This document shows, piece by piece, positions 25,852 to 34,329 of a stretch of DNA of 64,000 bases. The stretch is from the NCBI GenBank assembly GCA_016903675.1, contig JADQBA010000031.1, forward strand, positions 1 to 64,000, read 5' to 3'. The translations under genes and the position numbers were made by a program. The notes beneath the pieces were generated by a model, which had not been told where the DNA came from, ran no database searches, and was given only the letters and a program-made list of their open reading frames with translations. Numbering within the stretch: the stretch's first letter is position 1; each line of letters opens with the position of its first letter. Source of the DNA: Stigonema ocellatum SAG 48.90 = DSM 106950 (GTDB lineage: Bacteria > Cyanobacteriota > Cyanobacteriia > Cyanobacteriales > Nostocaceae).

Positions 25852-27327
25852 CTACTTATGTCGGATATTTTCATAAATCTTCAAATATTCCGCTCCTGGG
25901 TGGTTCCAGGAGTAATCATACTCCATACCCTGAATGACAAGTTGCTGGAACTCTTCAGGATTGTGATCCCACAACCCAATAGCACGATCCATCGCCGACT
26001 CAAGAGCGTAATCATCGGTGTTATAGAATACATAGCCATTGCGTTCTTCCGGGGGCTTGCTTTGGTCGTAGTCTCGGTCAAACACGGTATTCACCAGTCC
26101 ACCGACTCCTCGGACAATGGGCACAGTGCCATACTTTAAGCCAATCATCTGGGTAAGTCCGCAGGGTTCGTAATTGCTAGGGACAATAATCATATCCGCC
26201 CCTGCATAAATCAAGTGGGATAATTCTTCGTTAAAGCCAAGTTCTAAATGACAGTCAGGGTTATCATTCAAGTAGTTTTTCTCGTGCTGGAAATGGGCAT
26301 TGATTCCTGGCTCAGTCGCCGACCCCAACAGCACAAATTGCGCTTCTTTGTCAAGAGTATAATAAATGGCGTGATGCACCAGATGAACGCCTTTTTGATT
26401 GTCCAACCGACCAATGTAGGCAATAATAGGTTTATGGACATCGCGCAGCAGAAGCCGTTCCCGTAGCGCTTTTTTGTTCTTAGCTTTGTCTTCTAAGTTA
26501 TCTTTGGTGTAGTGCTGGGGAATATAGCGGTCAATTTCGGGATTCCAAAAATCATTATCAATGCCGTTGAGAACTCCACTAAACTTATCCTGATGCAAAT
26601 GTAAGGTATGACCTAAACCACAGCTAATATCTGTGTAGTGAGCTTCCCAAGCATGGTGTGGTGAAACTGTGGTGACAGCATTGGAGTAAACTATCCCCCC
26701 TTTCATCAAGTTCAAGGCAAAGGGGTTGAAGTTGTCACGCAACTTATCATACTGGAAGTAATAAGCGGATTGGTTTAGACCCGTTGCCGAAAGAATCTCA
26801 ACACCAGCCATTCCCTGGTGTTTAAAGTTGTGGATGGTGTAGCAAACCCGTGGGCGATCCATGCCATGATATTTGTAAATCTCATAGAGCATGACTGGAA
26901 CTAAGCCGGTCTGCCAGTCATGGCAATGGATGATATCGGGTCGTTTGTTGCTCTCAAGCAGAAATTCTAAAGCGGCTTTACTGAAGAACGCAAAGCGCAT
27001 ATTGTCGTCATGACAACCGTAATAGCAGCCTCGATTGAAGAAGTTATCATCTGAGTGGGGTTCAATAAAGAAACACACCCTCCCATGTACCCAACCACAG
27101 TAGACAGAACAGTGAATTGCAGCGCCATACCAGGGTACCCACAAGTCACGATAGGCATCATGGAGTCCCCAAATATGGTCGTAGCGCATGGAATCATACT
27201 TCGGCAGAATCAGCTCGACGCTATGCCCCCGGATTTCTAATTCGCGACTGAGTCCGTAAACGACATCGCCTAAGCCTCCGGCTTTAATAACAGGAGCGCA
27301 TTCTGAGGCAACCTGTACGATGTACAT
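25852..27327 (-). CDS. glgA: Glycogen synthase (ADP-glucose starch synthase type)
   Basis: 491 aa from ATG 27327, with GGAGTGG directly upstream (a GTG at 27333 would add two residues). GT5 family: KAGGLGDV near residue 16 is the ADP-glucose-binding loop; the C-terminal Rossmann lobe has YIGRLDNQKGVHLV, PSNYEPCGLTQMIGLKYG and VRGVGGLVNTV. GlgA extends alpha-1,4-glucan chains from ADP-glucose in the cytoplasm. This is one of two GlgA types known in cyanobacteria, and this start (MYIVQVASECAP) matches the longer one. The acyltransferase gene follows on the same strand after 50 bp. Confidence 0.95.
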   Translation of the reverse strand: MYIVQVASECAPVIKAGGLGDVVYGLSRELEIRGHSVELILPKYDSMRYDHIWGLHDAYRDLWVPWYGAAIHCSVYCGWVHGRVCFFIEPHSDDNFFNRGCYYGCHDDNMRFAFFSKAALEFLLESNKRPDIIHCHDWQTGLVPVMLYEIYKYHGMDRPRVCYTIHNFKHQGMAGVEILSATGLNQSAYYFQYDKLRDNFNPFALNLMKGGIVYSNAVTTVSPHHAWEAHYTDISCGLGHTLHLHQDKFSGVLNGIDNDFWNPEIDRYIPQHYTKDNLEDKAKNKKALRERLLLRDVHKPIIAYIGRLDNQKGVHLVHHAIYYTLDKEAQFVLLGSATEPGINAHFQHEKNYLNDNPDCHLELGFNEELSHLIYAGADMIIVPSNYEPCGLTQMIGLKYGTVPIVRGVGGLVNTVFDRDYDQSKPPEERNGYVFYNTDDYALESAMDRAIGLWDHNPEEFQQLVIQGMEYDYSWNHPGAEYLKIYENIRHK

Positions 27328-27397
27328 TTCCACTCCTTACTTACTTAATAAACGAAATTATACTTTCCTTGTGTTCTCCAAAGATATATCAAAAGAT

Positions 27398-27556
27398 GTA
27401 TAGCAATCCTATTTAAGATCCCAACAAGGGGGACAAGGGGGACAAGGGGGACAAGGGGGACAAGGGGGACAAGGGGACAAGGGGGACAAGGGGGACAAGC
27501 CGCTACGCGGAAATTCACGCACTCCCCACTCCCCACTCCCCATTCCCCACTCCTCC
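27398..27556. repeat. GGGGGACAA nonamer array and ACTCCCC block
   Basis: At 27398 TATAGCAATCCTATTT (element-end type), then about eight GGGGGACAA units (27422-27498), a CCGCTACGCGG palindrome, then ACTCCCC units. The reverse complement of the nonamer array occurs at 35658-35698 and 40288-40320. Confidence 0.85.
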
Positions 27557-27559
27557 GAC

Positions 27560-28078
27560 TTACTTACTACTTTCTTCCTCTATACTTTTACGTAGTTCGA
27601 TAAATTGTTTACCAGCATCAGTAATTTTCAAGTAATCTGAAAGATTATTACCTTCATATGGAATGCTACGAATCCTCTCTACATTATCTATATAGCCTAT
27701 ATCCCGAAGGTAATAAATTTCTCTTTCTAAAATGTCATTCATTTTATAAGGACCAAAATTACCTGAACCAATTCTCTTGAGGTTGTCATACATTGATTTG
27801 GACATTGACAACAACACGAGCTTGTCTGTTCTTGCTTTAGCTGTAGCAATTTTCTTGTTGATTGTACCTAGTTTTGTTTCAAAATTTCCTCTGTCAAATG
27901 TAAATGAAACAACATCATCAAGACGAGGAATCAGAAACAGTAACATTGCAACAACAACAATTGCTACTAGAAGTTCCACAGAAGTTTTCCCCGACAACAG
28001 CATAATCAGCAATATTGCTTCGAGGAAAGCAATACATGTAAACGCTGCCCACCATTTTGTTGAGTATTCTTGATTCAC
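27560..28078 (-). CDS. Membrane-anchored hypothetical protein
   Basis: 172 aa from GTG 28078, preceded by AGGA at the right distance; the frame is open to a TTG at 28102. Two adjacent membrane segments (TCIAFLEAILLIMLLSG and VELLVAIVVVAMLLFLIP, about residues 13-55) anchor a cytosolic part. That part has a coiled-coil-like segment (GTINKKIATAKARTDKL) and a winged-helix-like C-terminus (LKRIGSGNFGPYKMNDILE, YLRDIGYIDN, YLKITDAGKQFIE). The fold at the C-terminus suggests DNA or partner binding, but that is inference. Confidence 0.6.
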   Translation of the reverse strand: MNQEYSTKWWAAFTCIAFLEAILLIMLLSGKTSVELLVAIVVVAMLLFLIPRLDDVVSFTFDRGNFETKLGTINKKIATAKARTDKLVLLSMSKSMYDNLKRIGSGNFGPYKMNDILEREIYYLRDIGYIDNVERIRSIPYEGNNLSDYLKITDAGKQFIELRKSIEEESSK

Positions 28079-28511
28079 GTTTTTTGTCCTAATAACTCCC
28101 AATAAAAAGCAAATTTTACAAGATAAACTTAATTATAGTTGCTCATTTAGAATGTCTTGATGTCCAGTCACTTTGCGTCTTGATTTCACAACATTTCGCA
28201 TAAAAAATGTAGTAAAACATGCTTATTTACGGTTAAAAAATGAGCATCGAAGAACAAAAACTTCGTGATTTAATTTTCCTTGTTCCAGCCAAAAACTTAC
28301 GCTCACGTAGGTTGGGGAGCACCTCGTGGCACTCTTGGTTTCCCTCTGTAGGCGACTGGCGTTTGAGGTACGAAACCCAACATTTATCGGCATTTGTTGG
28401 GTAACGCTTATGCGCTCTACCCAACCTACAATTATCTTCCCCCACACCCTCACACCCCACAAAGATTGCGAAGCGCGGTAAACTTCCTTACGGAGTTGAT
28501 CTCAATCCATC
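28079..28511. other. Interval with a truncated frame and a GTAGGTTGGG repeat
   Basis: At 28240 an ATG opens a 54-codon frame (MSIEEQKLRDLIFLVPAKNL) that after 20 codons runs into the GTAGGTTGGG / CCCAACCTAC repeat (28305-28435). It looks like the beginning of a gene lost to the repeat, but is too short to identify. Related GTAGGTTGGG repeats occur at 19160-19215 and 33560-33640. Confidence 0.45.
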
Positions 28512-29747
28512 ATGACAACCATTAACGAAAATTATCTCAAGCTCAAGGCGGGGTATCTGTTCCCGGAAATTGCCCGACGGGTGAATGTGTTTGCACAAGC
28601 AAACCCGGATGCTAAAATTATTCGGCTGGGGATTGGAGATGTGACGGAACCATTGCCGGAAGCTTGCCGGACAGCTATGATCAAAGCTGTAGAAGAAATG
28701 GGCGATCGCACCACCTTCAAAGGTTACGGTCCTGAACAAGGGTATGATTGGCTGCGCGAAAAAATTGCGGCTCAAGATTTCCAAGGGCGTGGCTGTGAGG
28801 TTGACAAAAGTGAAATCTTCATTTCCGATGGCTCAAAGTGTGATACGGGAAACATTCTGGATATTTTCGGCAATAACAACACCATTGCGGTGACAGACCC
28901 CGTGTATCCAGTATACGTTGACACCAATGTGATGGCAGGGCACACAGGTCCTGCAAATGAGGCGGGTGAGTTTGGTGGCTTAGTATATCTACCAGTTACC
29001 GCCGAGAATCACTTCACAGCCGAGATTCCATCCCAGAAGGTAGATTTGATTTATCTATGCTTCCCCAATAACCCCACAGGCGCGGTAGCAACCAAGGAAC
29101 ACCTGAAGGCGTGGGTAGATTACGCTAAGGCAAATGGCTCTATCATATTCTTTGATGCAGCTTACGAGGCGTTTATTTCTGATCCGGAAATTCCCCACTC
29201 GATTTATGAAATTGAAGGAGCAAGAGATTGCGCGATCGAGTTCCGCTCATTCTCTAAGAATGCAGGCTTTACAGGGACCCGTTGTGCGCTTACAGTAGTA
29301 CCCAAGACACTAACAGGTAAGGCATCAGATGGTTCAGATGTAGAATTGTGGAAGCTTTGGAACCGTCGTCAATCGACAAAGTTTAATGGGGTGTCCTACA
29401 TTGTTCAGCGAGGGGCTGAGGCGGTTTATTCACCAGAGGGACAAGGGCAAACCAAAGCACTGGTAAACTTCTACATGGATAATGCCAAAATTATCCGCGA
29501 GCAGCTAACGGCAGCGGGCTTGCAGGTGTATGGTGGTGTCAATGCGCCCTACGTTTGGGTGAAGACACCGAATGGTCTATCTAGCTGGGATTTCTTTGAT
29601 AAACTGCTGCAAACAGTGAATGTGGTTGGTACACCTGGTTCTGGTTTTGGCGCGTCCGGTGAGGGCTACTTCCGCATTTCCGCGTTTAATAGCCGCGAGA
29701 ATGTTGAGGAAGCAATGAAGCGGATTACCGAGAAGTTTAAGGTGTAA
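28512..29747 (+). CDS. dapL: LL-diaminopimelate aminotransferase
   Basis: 411 aa. It makes LL-2,6-diaminopimelate from tetrahydrodipicolinate, the short lysine/peptidoglycan route of cyanobacteria and plants. Fold-type I PLP aminotransferase: the N-terminus LKLKAGYLFPEIARRV and GIGDVTEPLP, FPNNPTGAVAT, DAAYEAFISD, and the Schiff-base lysine in SFSKNAGFTGTRC (Lys249) are typical of DapL. Length matches the family. A hairpin built on GCGATCGC follows at 29824-29857. Confidence 0.95.
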   Translation: MTTINENYLKLKAGYLFPEIARRVNVFAQANPDAKIIRLGIGDVTEPLPEACRTAMIKAVEEMGDRTTFKGYGPEQGYDWLREKIAAQDFQGRGCEVDKSEIFISDGSKCDTGNILDIFGNNNTIAVTDPVYPVYVDTNVMAGHTGPANEAGEFGGLVYLPVTAENHFTAEIPSQKVDLIYLCFPNNPTGAVATKEHLKAWVDYAKANGSIIFFDAAYEAFISDPEIPHSIYEIEGARDCAIEFRSFSKNAGFTGTRCALTVVPKTLTGKASDGSDVELWKLWNRRQSTKFNGVSYIVQRGAEAVYSPEGQGQTKALVNFYMDNAKIIREQLTAAGLQVYGGVNAPYVWVKTPNGLSSWDFFDKLLQTVNVVGTPGSGFGASGEGYFRISAFNSRENVEEAMKRITEKFKV

Positions 29748-29823
29748 TATCTCTCTCGTAGGGCGATTTTTCCATCCAGAAAAATTACTATCTGTGCTGT
29801 AATTTTCGGCTAAACAAGTGGTT

Positions 29824-29857
29824 GGCGATCGCCCCCGAATAAGAGGTGATCGCTTTT
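29824..29857 (+). terminator. Probable dapL terminator
   Basis: GGCGATCGCCCC and GAGGTGATCGC can pair around CGAATAA and are followed by TTTTGTG. The left arm includes the HIP1 octamer. Confidence 0.5.
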
Positions 29858-29914
29858 GTGTCAGTTGTTGGTATTGAACCGGGAAGTCCTTAAACTCTTC
29901 TGCTTCACTTGAAG

Positions 29915-30199
29915 TTATCGTCCCTTGCTGTGTTCTACATACGTACGTAGTACGTCATTAATGAGCGTTTGATACCCTTTGTTCTTCGCGTGTTCCTTGA
30001 ACCATTGGAGGACATCGGTATCGATTCTGATGCTTATCGCTTCAGTTCTTGGCTTTCGCTCGACGAGTTTCGCGTTCCTGAAGAATTCCTCGTCCAACTC
30101 CGGGATGTCAGAGAGATCGATTTCTTCGTCGGACATTTCCAAAAGTCTCTTTTCCCGCTCTTTGAGGGACATATTAGGAGAAAAATTTTGCTTCTTCAT
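29915..30199 (-). CDS. brnA: BrnA-type antitoxin (ribbon-helix-helix)
   Basis: 94 aa from ATG 30199, overlapping the end of brnT by 26 nt. The N-terminus is acidic (MSDEEIDLSDIPELDEEFF), followed by PRTEAISIRIDTDVLQWFKEHAKNKGYQT, i.e. the BrnA ribbon-helix-helix domain that binds DNA and wraps the toxin. The order toxin first, antitoxin second is that of brnTA. It probably represses the operon through the palindrome at 30479-30502. Confidence 0.85.
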   Translation of the reverse strand: MKKQNFSPNMSLKEREKRLLEMSDEEIDLSDIPELDEEFFRNAKLVERKPRTEAISIRIDTDVLQWFKEHAKNKGYQTLINDVLRTYVEHSKGR

Positions 30200-30473
30200 A
30201 CAACCGTCGCTCTTGTTTAGTAGCTTTTCTTACCGAGATTATCCGGGTAATACCATTTCTTTCGGTATGAACAACGAGAACCATAATCACTTGTCCTTGT
30301 GTCACAAGCGGCATTTGCCCGATTGATACTTCTCGTGCTTCCCCATAGTCGAAACGGTCATCCACACGGGTTAGTAAATCAGGGTCATCGAACACGACCA
30401 AGGCTAGTTCAAAGTCGATGCCGTGCTTCGTGATGTTTACCCTGTTTTTCTCCTCGTCCCATTCAAACTCCAT
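30174..30473 (-). CDS. brnT: BrnT-family ribonuclease toxin
   Basis: 99 aa. It begins EFEWDEEKNRVNITKHGIDFELA and ends with RIISVRKATKQERRLYEE, which are the conserved blocks of BrnT (RelE-like fold), a ribosome-independent RNase neutralised by BrnA. The length fits and no lesion is visible, so this module appears functional, unlike the decayed pairs at 12.7-13.4 and 16.1-16.5 kb. Confidence 0.9.
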   Translation of the reverse strand: MEFEWDEEKNRVNITKHGIDFELALVVFDDPDLLTRVDDRFDYGEAREVSIGQMPLVTQGQVIMVLVVHTERNGITRIISVRKATKQERRLYEEAKFFS

Positions 30474-30478
30474 ATATG

Positions 30479-30502
30479 CGTATATACAATACAGTATATA
30501 CG
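30479..30502. promoter_or_regulatory. Perfect palindromic operator upstream of brnT
   Basis: CGTATATAC, 6 bp, GTATATACG. It lies 6 bp before the brnT start codon. The position and symmetry fit a BrnA/BrnTA binding site for autorepression. Confidence 0.7.
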
Positions 30503-30617
30503 ATATCGAGGGAGAAGTCTATTCACATGAAGTTTTGTGAAGCATGTAAACAAGCGACGTGACCTTTCGGTGTCAATTAGACTGAGCTTATATACTTATA
30601 TTGCCCAAAGGTGCCAA

Positions 30618-30728
30618 ATGCCAGATCCAGAGAAGAACGTTATTAAGATCGATCCAGCAACTCTGTTGTTGATTGTATCTGCGCTGATACTCTTACCCCT
30701 GCTTTTAACTGGTTTTTTCTCACAATAA
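30618..30728 (+). CDS. Single-span small membrane protein
   Basis: 36 aa from ATG 30618, with AAAGGTG six bases upstream. MPDPEKNVIKIDP is followed by one hydrophobic helix (ATLLLIVSALILLPLLLTGF) and FSQ. The frame is open upstream to 30537, but the ribosome-binding site favours the shorter product. The layout (short polar N-terminus, one helix) is that of small thylakoid or plasma-membrane subunits; I cannot name it. Confidence 0.5.
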   Translation: MPDPEKNVIKIDPATLLLIVSALILLPLLLTGFFSQ

Positions 30729-30747
30729 ACTCTCAAGATCCTCGGGG

Positions 30748-30831
30748 AATGAGTTTGTTATTTGTTGATTGTTGATGGTTGTTTGGTAAGACAACCAACA
30801 ACCAACAACCAACAACCAACAACCAACAATT
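30748..30831. repeat. GTTGTTGGTTGT / CCAACAACCAAC heptamer array
   Basis: GTTTGTTATTTGTTGATTGTTG on the left, then about six ACAACCA units (30790-30828). The arms are complementary. The array ends at the 3' end of the aminotransferase gene. Confidence 0.8.
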
Positions 30832-30832
30832 C

Positions 30833-31981
30833 CTATTTTCCGACCAGAAGCGCCCGCAAAGCTTCTACGAGTTTGTCTACACTCTCTTGGCGACTGTTAT
30901 AACCCATCAGACCAATCCGCCAGACAATACCAGCCAGTTCACCCAAGCCACCGCCAATCTCGATATTATACTCATTCAACAACCTGCGGGAGAGCGCCTT
31001 GCCGTCCACTCCTTCAGGAATGCGAACTGTGGTCAGAGTGGGTAACCGAAACTCACGTTCAACATGGAGGGAAAGTCCCAAACTCTCCAAACTCTCCCAG
31101 AGATACTCTACATTGTTTTGGTGTCGTTGCCAACAATTTTCCAAACCCTCCTCTGCCACTAGCCGCAGGGCTTCCCGTAAGGCATAGTAGAGATTGATGG
31201 GAGCAGTGTGGTGATAGACACGTTCCTTGCCCCAATATTTACTGAGTAAAGATACATCCAGATACCAGTTTTTTACCTTTGTACGACGCTGCTGCAACTT
31301 CTCCATTGCTCGCTGACTCAATGTCAGAGGTGATGCTCCCGGCGGACAACCTAGCCCTTTCTGGCTACAGCTATAGGCTAAGTCAACACCCCACTGATCT
31401 AGGAAGATTGGAACACCACCCAAGCTTGTCACTGTATCCACCAGTAGCAAACAGCCAAATTCCCGACACAAGTCACCGACACCTTCCAACGGCTGACGAG
31501 CACCTGTGGAGGTTTCCGCGTGTACTAGAGCCAGAATTGCTGGACGATGGGTTTCTAGGGCAGTCTGTAGTTCTTGTAGTGTAAAAATCTGTCCCCAAGG
31601 TTTGGTAATAGTTCGCACATCAGCACCATAACGCCCAGCCATATCCACCAGGCGATCGCCAAAGTATCCCGCTACTCCCACAAGAACCACATCCCCAGGT
31701 TCTACGGAATTGGCAATTGTAGCTTCCATTGCCGCCGTACCTGTACCACTTACGGCAATAGTCAGGGAGTTTTCTGTTTGCCACACATAGCGCAACAGTG
31801 ACTGAATCTCATCCATCAGTGCCAAAAAAGCTGGGTCAAGATGCCCAACCGGCGGCGTATTCATAGCTTGCAGAACCTCGGTGTGAGTATTCGAGGGTCC
31901 TGGTCCCAATAGCAGACGCTGAGGCATTTCCAGAGGTTGGAGTTGTAATTTTTGGCTGTTGTTGATTGAAATTGTTTGCAT
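30833..31981 (-). CDS. Alanine/serine-glyoxylate-type aminotransferase (class V PLP enzyme)
   Basis: 382 aa from ATG 31981. It starts with LLLGPGPSNTHTEVLQAM and has GTGTAAMEATIAN, ALVHAETSTGARQPLEGVG, LLVDTVTSLGGVP and the PLP lysine in CSQKGLGCPPG. These are the AgxT/serine-glyoxylate aminotransferase blocks; the enzyme uses glyoxylate as amino acceptor and serves photorespiratory glycolate metabolism in cyanobacteria. The GGGLGELAGIVWRIGLMG segment at the C-terminus is intact. Substrate (alanine or serine) is not decided by the sequence. Confidence 0.9.
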   Translation of the reverse strand: MQTISINNSQKLQLQPLEMPQRLLLGPGPSNTHTEVLQAMNTPPVGHLDPAFLALMDEIQSLLRYVWQTENSLTIAVSGTGTAAMEATIANSVEPGDVVLVGVAGYFGDRLVDMAGRYGADVRTITKPWGQIFTLQELQTALETHRPAILALVHAETSTGARQPLEGVGDLCREFGCLLLVDTVTSLGGVPIFLDQWGVDLAYSCSQKGLGCPPGASPLTLSQRAMEKLQQRRTKVKNWYLDVSLLSKYWGKERVYHHTAPINLYYALREALRLVAEEGLENCWQRHQNNVEYLWESLESLGLSLHVEREFRLPTLTTVRIPEGVDGKALSRRLLNEYNIEIGGGLGELAGIVWRIGLMGYNSRQESVDKLVEALRALLVGK

Positions 31982-32451
31982 CAAATCAAATGACCCTATG
32001 TTGCTACACTCTTTACTCTACTTGGATTTCAGACTTTTTCTTACATCGAAGGTTGTAGAAATAGCAAGAGGTCAGCCCCTTCTCCCCTTGGGAGAAGAAC
32101 ACGAAGGAAATCCAAGTCTTACGACTTGCACCTTGAAAGGGCTGGAGAATAGGACTAGCCCTTTCAAGGTGGGTAAAAAATTTGGAAAATCATGTCCAAT
32201 TTTCGACATTTCTTCTTCGTGTACTTCGTGTCTTCTCCCAAGGGGAGACGCTACGCGAACGCGGTTTAAAAAGATTATTGAACCACGAAGACGCGAAGTA
32301 CACGAAGAAGAACCAAGTCTTTCGACTTGCACCTTGAAAGGGCTGGAGAATAGGACTTACGCATTGACAGACATAACTAACTGTGGATTACCTCTTGTTA
32401 CAGGGCTGCTGCCTTGTAATGCTCTTATGGGATATACTATTCGCAAGCAAA
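31982..32451. repeat. Mosaic of repeats and one half of a family A element
   Basis: ACCTTGAAAGGGCT...AGCCCTTTCAAGGT palindromes (32130-32170; again at 32328), TTCGTGT/ACACGAA stretches that pair (32080-32110, 32210-32310), and at 32351 the end TAGGACTTACGCATTGACAG with 80 bp of a family A element lacking the other end. The palindromic block also occurs at 37555-37672 and 41898-42030. Confidence 0.75.
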
Positions 32452-32793
32452 TTAATTGATACTCAAGACAACTGCTAAAGCTTTGCTGATATTCTGCATC
32501 TGCTCGTCTGACAAAATTCCCAGTTTGCGAATTAATCGCTGCTGTGAGATTGAACGCACTTGAAATGTATCAGCGGCAGAAGTTTTACTTAAACCATTTT
32601 CAGTGCTAGGTTCTAATCGAACCATCCACAAGACTTCAGCAAAAGCATCATTCCATGCAGTAATTGGCACAACAACTTTCAATCTTAAAGTGCCAATTTC
32701 ATCATTATTAACAATGATTGCAGGGCGGGTTTTGCCAATTTCATCTCCAACAGTGGGGTCAGAATTAAACAGCCAAATTTCACCTCTATGCAT
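32452..32793 (-). CDS. PemK/MazF-family mRNA interferase toxin
   Basis: 113 aa from ATG 32793 (MHRGEIWLFNSDPTVGDEIG); a GTG at 32808 would add five residues. The MazF fold is evident from RGEIWL, GDEIGKTRPAIIVNND and LKVVVPITAW, followed by KTSAADTFQVRSISQQRL. MazF/PemK enzymes cut RNA. The start overlaps the end of the upstream antitoxin-like gene by 8 nt, so the two are translationally coupled. The sequence appears intact. Confidence 0.85.
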   Translation of the reverse strand: MHRGEIWLFNSDPTVGDEIGKTRPAIIVNNDEIGTLRLKVVVPITAWNDAFAEVLWMVRLEPSTENGLSKTSAADTFQVRSISQQRLIRKLGILSDEQMQNISKALAVVLSIN

Positions 32794-33034
32794 AATCTTG
32801 ATATTCACAGAAGTCTTCTGTATCTCGGTCAGCGAAAATTACCACTTCACTTCCTTGTTCATAAAAAGAACGCATTACTTCAGCAGCTTCAGCTAAACTT
32901 AGTTCTTTTTGAGGGCTGACTTTTGATTTGGCGACAATTTCCTCACGAATTAACTTTGATGCCGTTTCTATTACTTCCAAACGTTCTTCAGCCGTCATCT
33001 TTTTCAGCGCTTCCAAGACTTCTGCTTTGGTCAT
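32786..33034 (-). CDS. Antitoxin-like partner of the MazF-type toxin
   Basis: 82 aa from ATG 33034 (MTKAEVLEALKKMTAEERLEVIETAS). Helical N-terminus, linker (KSKVSPQKELSLAEAAEVM) and acidic C-terminus (ADRDTEDFCEYQDYA). Similar small proteins are found before PemK/MazF toxins in cyanobacteria; I assign the role mainly from position and overlap. A longer frame to 33103 begins in another small frame and has no start signal. Confidence 0.7.
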   Translation of the reverse strand: MTKAEVLEALKKMTAEERLEVIETASKLIREEIVAKSKVSPQKELSLAEAAEVMRSFYEQGSEVVIFADRDTEDFCEYQDYA

Positions 33035-33036
33035 AA

Positions 33037-33153
33037 TTAATCCATCATGAGCGCGTTGTTGTGAGCATCCCAATAGCTGCGGGCTAGGCGAATCCGCCGA
33101 CAAACTTCTTTAATCAGCGCCTCTCCAGTAAGTAGACCGTCTTGCTTTGCCAT
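33037..33153 (-). CDS. 38-aa frame before the MazF-type pair, at the edge of a family A element
   Basis: ATG 33153 reads MAKQDGLLTGEALIKEVC, then RRIRLARSYWDAHNNALMMD and stops 2 bp before the antitoxin ATG. The spacing suggests coupling. Its start codon touches the 5-bp target duplication (33154-33158) of the element at 33159-33383, so the element may have cut off the 5' region of this operon. No known family. Confidence 0.35.
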   Translation of the reverse strand: MAKQDGLLTGEALIKEVCRRIRLARSYWDAHNNALMMD

Positions 33154-33388
33154 ACTTTTAGGACTTACGCATTGACAGAAACGACAAACTGTGAATTACC
33201 TCTCGTTACAAGGCTCTGCCTTGTAATGTTCTTGTGGGAGGCTCTGCCTCCCAGTTTGACGGGAGGCAGAGCCTCCTTGATCTCATTCTGTGACAGCAGC
33301 CTAGGAACGAGGCAGGGCAAGAGTTTTAGGTTAACAAGGGTTAACAGCACATGATGGTCAGTCTGTAAAGTGCGTAAGTCCTAACTTT
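33154..33388. mobile_element. Miniature inverted-repeat element, family A, copy 2 (5-bp target duplication)
   Basis: The element 33159-33383 (225 bp) has perfect 13-bp ends TAGGACTTACGCA / TGCGTAAGTCCTA and is flanked by ACTTT on both sides. Inside, GGAGGCTCTGCCTCCC and GGGAGGCAGAGCCTCC form a further palindrome. The copy lies directly upstream of the MazF-type operon, where it may carry or disrupt its promoter. Confidence 0.9.
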
Positions 33389-33642
33389 ATAGATGCCCTA
33401 AATCCCTATTCTATTACCCAAAAATTATTGTAGAGCTATTTCTACTTGATTACGTTTGGAAACCCATGACATTTCCGGTATGGTGCATTCACTCTTACGG
33501 TTCATGGGAGAGCGATCGCTCATTCTCCGTCAACTAACAAGGGCGGGTAGTTGATGTAGATGTAGGTTGGGTGATCGGTAATCAACCCAACATTTATGGG
33601 CATTTGTTGGGTTTCTCGACGGTAAGCCCAACCTATCATTAT
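33389..33642. other. Interval with a GTAGGTTGGG repeat
   Basis: No gene. Contains GTAGGTTGGGTGATCGG...GCCCAACCTATC (33562-33640) and a piece of DUF4351-type sequence near 33515-33540 (AGCGATCGCTCATTCTCCGTCAACTAAC). Confidence 0.5.
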
Positions 33643-33772
33643 AGGTATTTATTAGCCAGAAGTCAACAGGAAGCATCTGCGCCCTCAAGTCGCGCCATAA
33701 TAGAGTTAGTGACGACAATAATGGTGTATAAGTTTGAGCGAATTTCTTGCCGAGCGTGCAGTAAATTCCCTC
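33643..33772 (+). pseudogene. Fragment 1 of the Rpn/DUF4351 gene (middle part)
   Basis: YLLARSQQEASAPSSRAII, then ELVTTIMVYKFE, equivalent to about residues 160-190 of the intact protein at 34330. It is cut at both ends and followed by unrelated sequence. Confidence 0.8.
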
Positions 33773-34088
33773 ATGCGCAGAGATTCCAATAATAGAGCTA
33801 GTGACGACCATAATGGTGTACAAGTTTGAGCAGTTAAATCCAAGGGAGGTAGAACAGATGTTAGGAATTACACTCCAAGAAACGCGAGTATACCGGGAAA
33901 TTAAGCAAGAGGGAGCGCGATCGCTCATTCTCCGTCAACTAACCCGACGAATAGGAGAATTACCCCCAGTTTTACGTGAACGTGTAGAAACTCTGTGTTT
34001 GGAAGAATTAGAAAATCTAGCCGTAGCATTGCTTGATTTTACCAGTATGGCTGATTTACAAGCTTGGCTAGAAGCTCTTGGAGATTAA
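33773..34088 (+). pseudogene. Fragment 2 of the Rpn/DUF4351 gene (5' tip fused to 3' third)
   Basis: ATGCGCAGAGATTCCA at 33773 equals the start of the intact gene at 34330, but is joined straight to ATAATAGAGCTAGTGACGAC, the sequence of residue 178 onward, giving an internal deletion of about 530 bp. The DUF4351 end is complete (LILRQLTRRIGELPPVLRE, LCLEELENLAVALLDF). From an internal ATG at 33801 a 95-aa DUF4351-only protein could be made. Confidence 0.8.
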
Positions 34089-34329
34089 AATATCGACGAT
34101 ACATGTAAGAATTCAGCACTCAGGAGTCAGAAGCCAGAATTTCGTGCGAAGTCTATGATTTTTGGGATCTTCATTTCATCAAATTTACCCCTGAGTCTTT
34201 AACCATTGCTGGCGACTGAATTCTGGTGACTGAATTCTTTGATGGGGAGTACCTACTAGTGCGTATGAATACGTATATGAGGACAAATATGATTAAATAT
34301 ATTAAAACATCAATGCAGTAAGTTCTTTC

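Noticed and set aside
28223..28462. Two 75-79-codon frames on the minus strand
   Set aside because: Translations of the GTAGGTTGGG repeat.
31959..32459. 166-codon frame
   Set aside because: Made of several palindromic repeat copies and half of a family A element.
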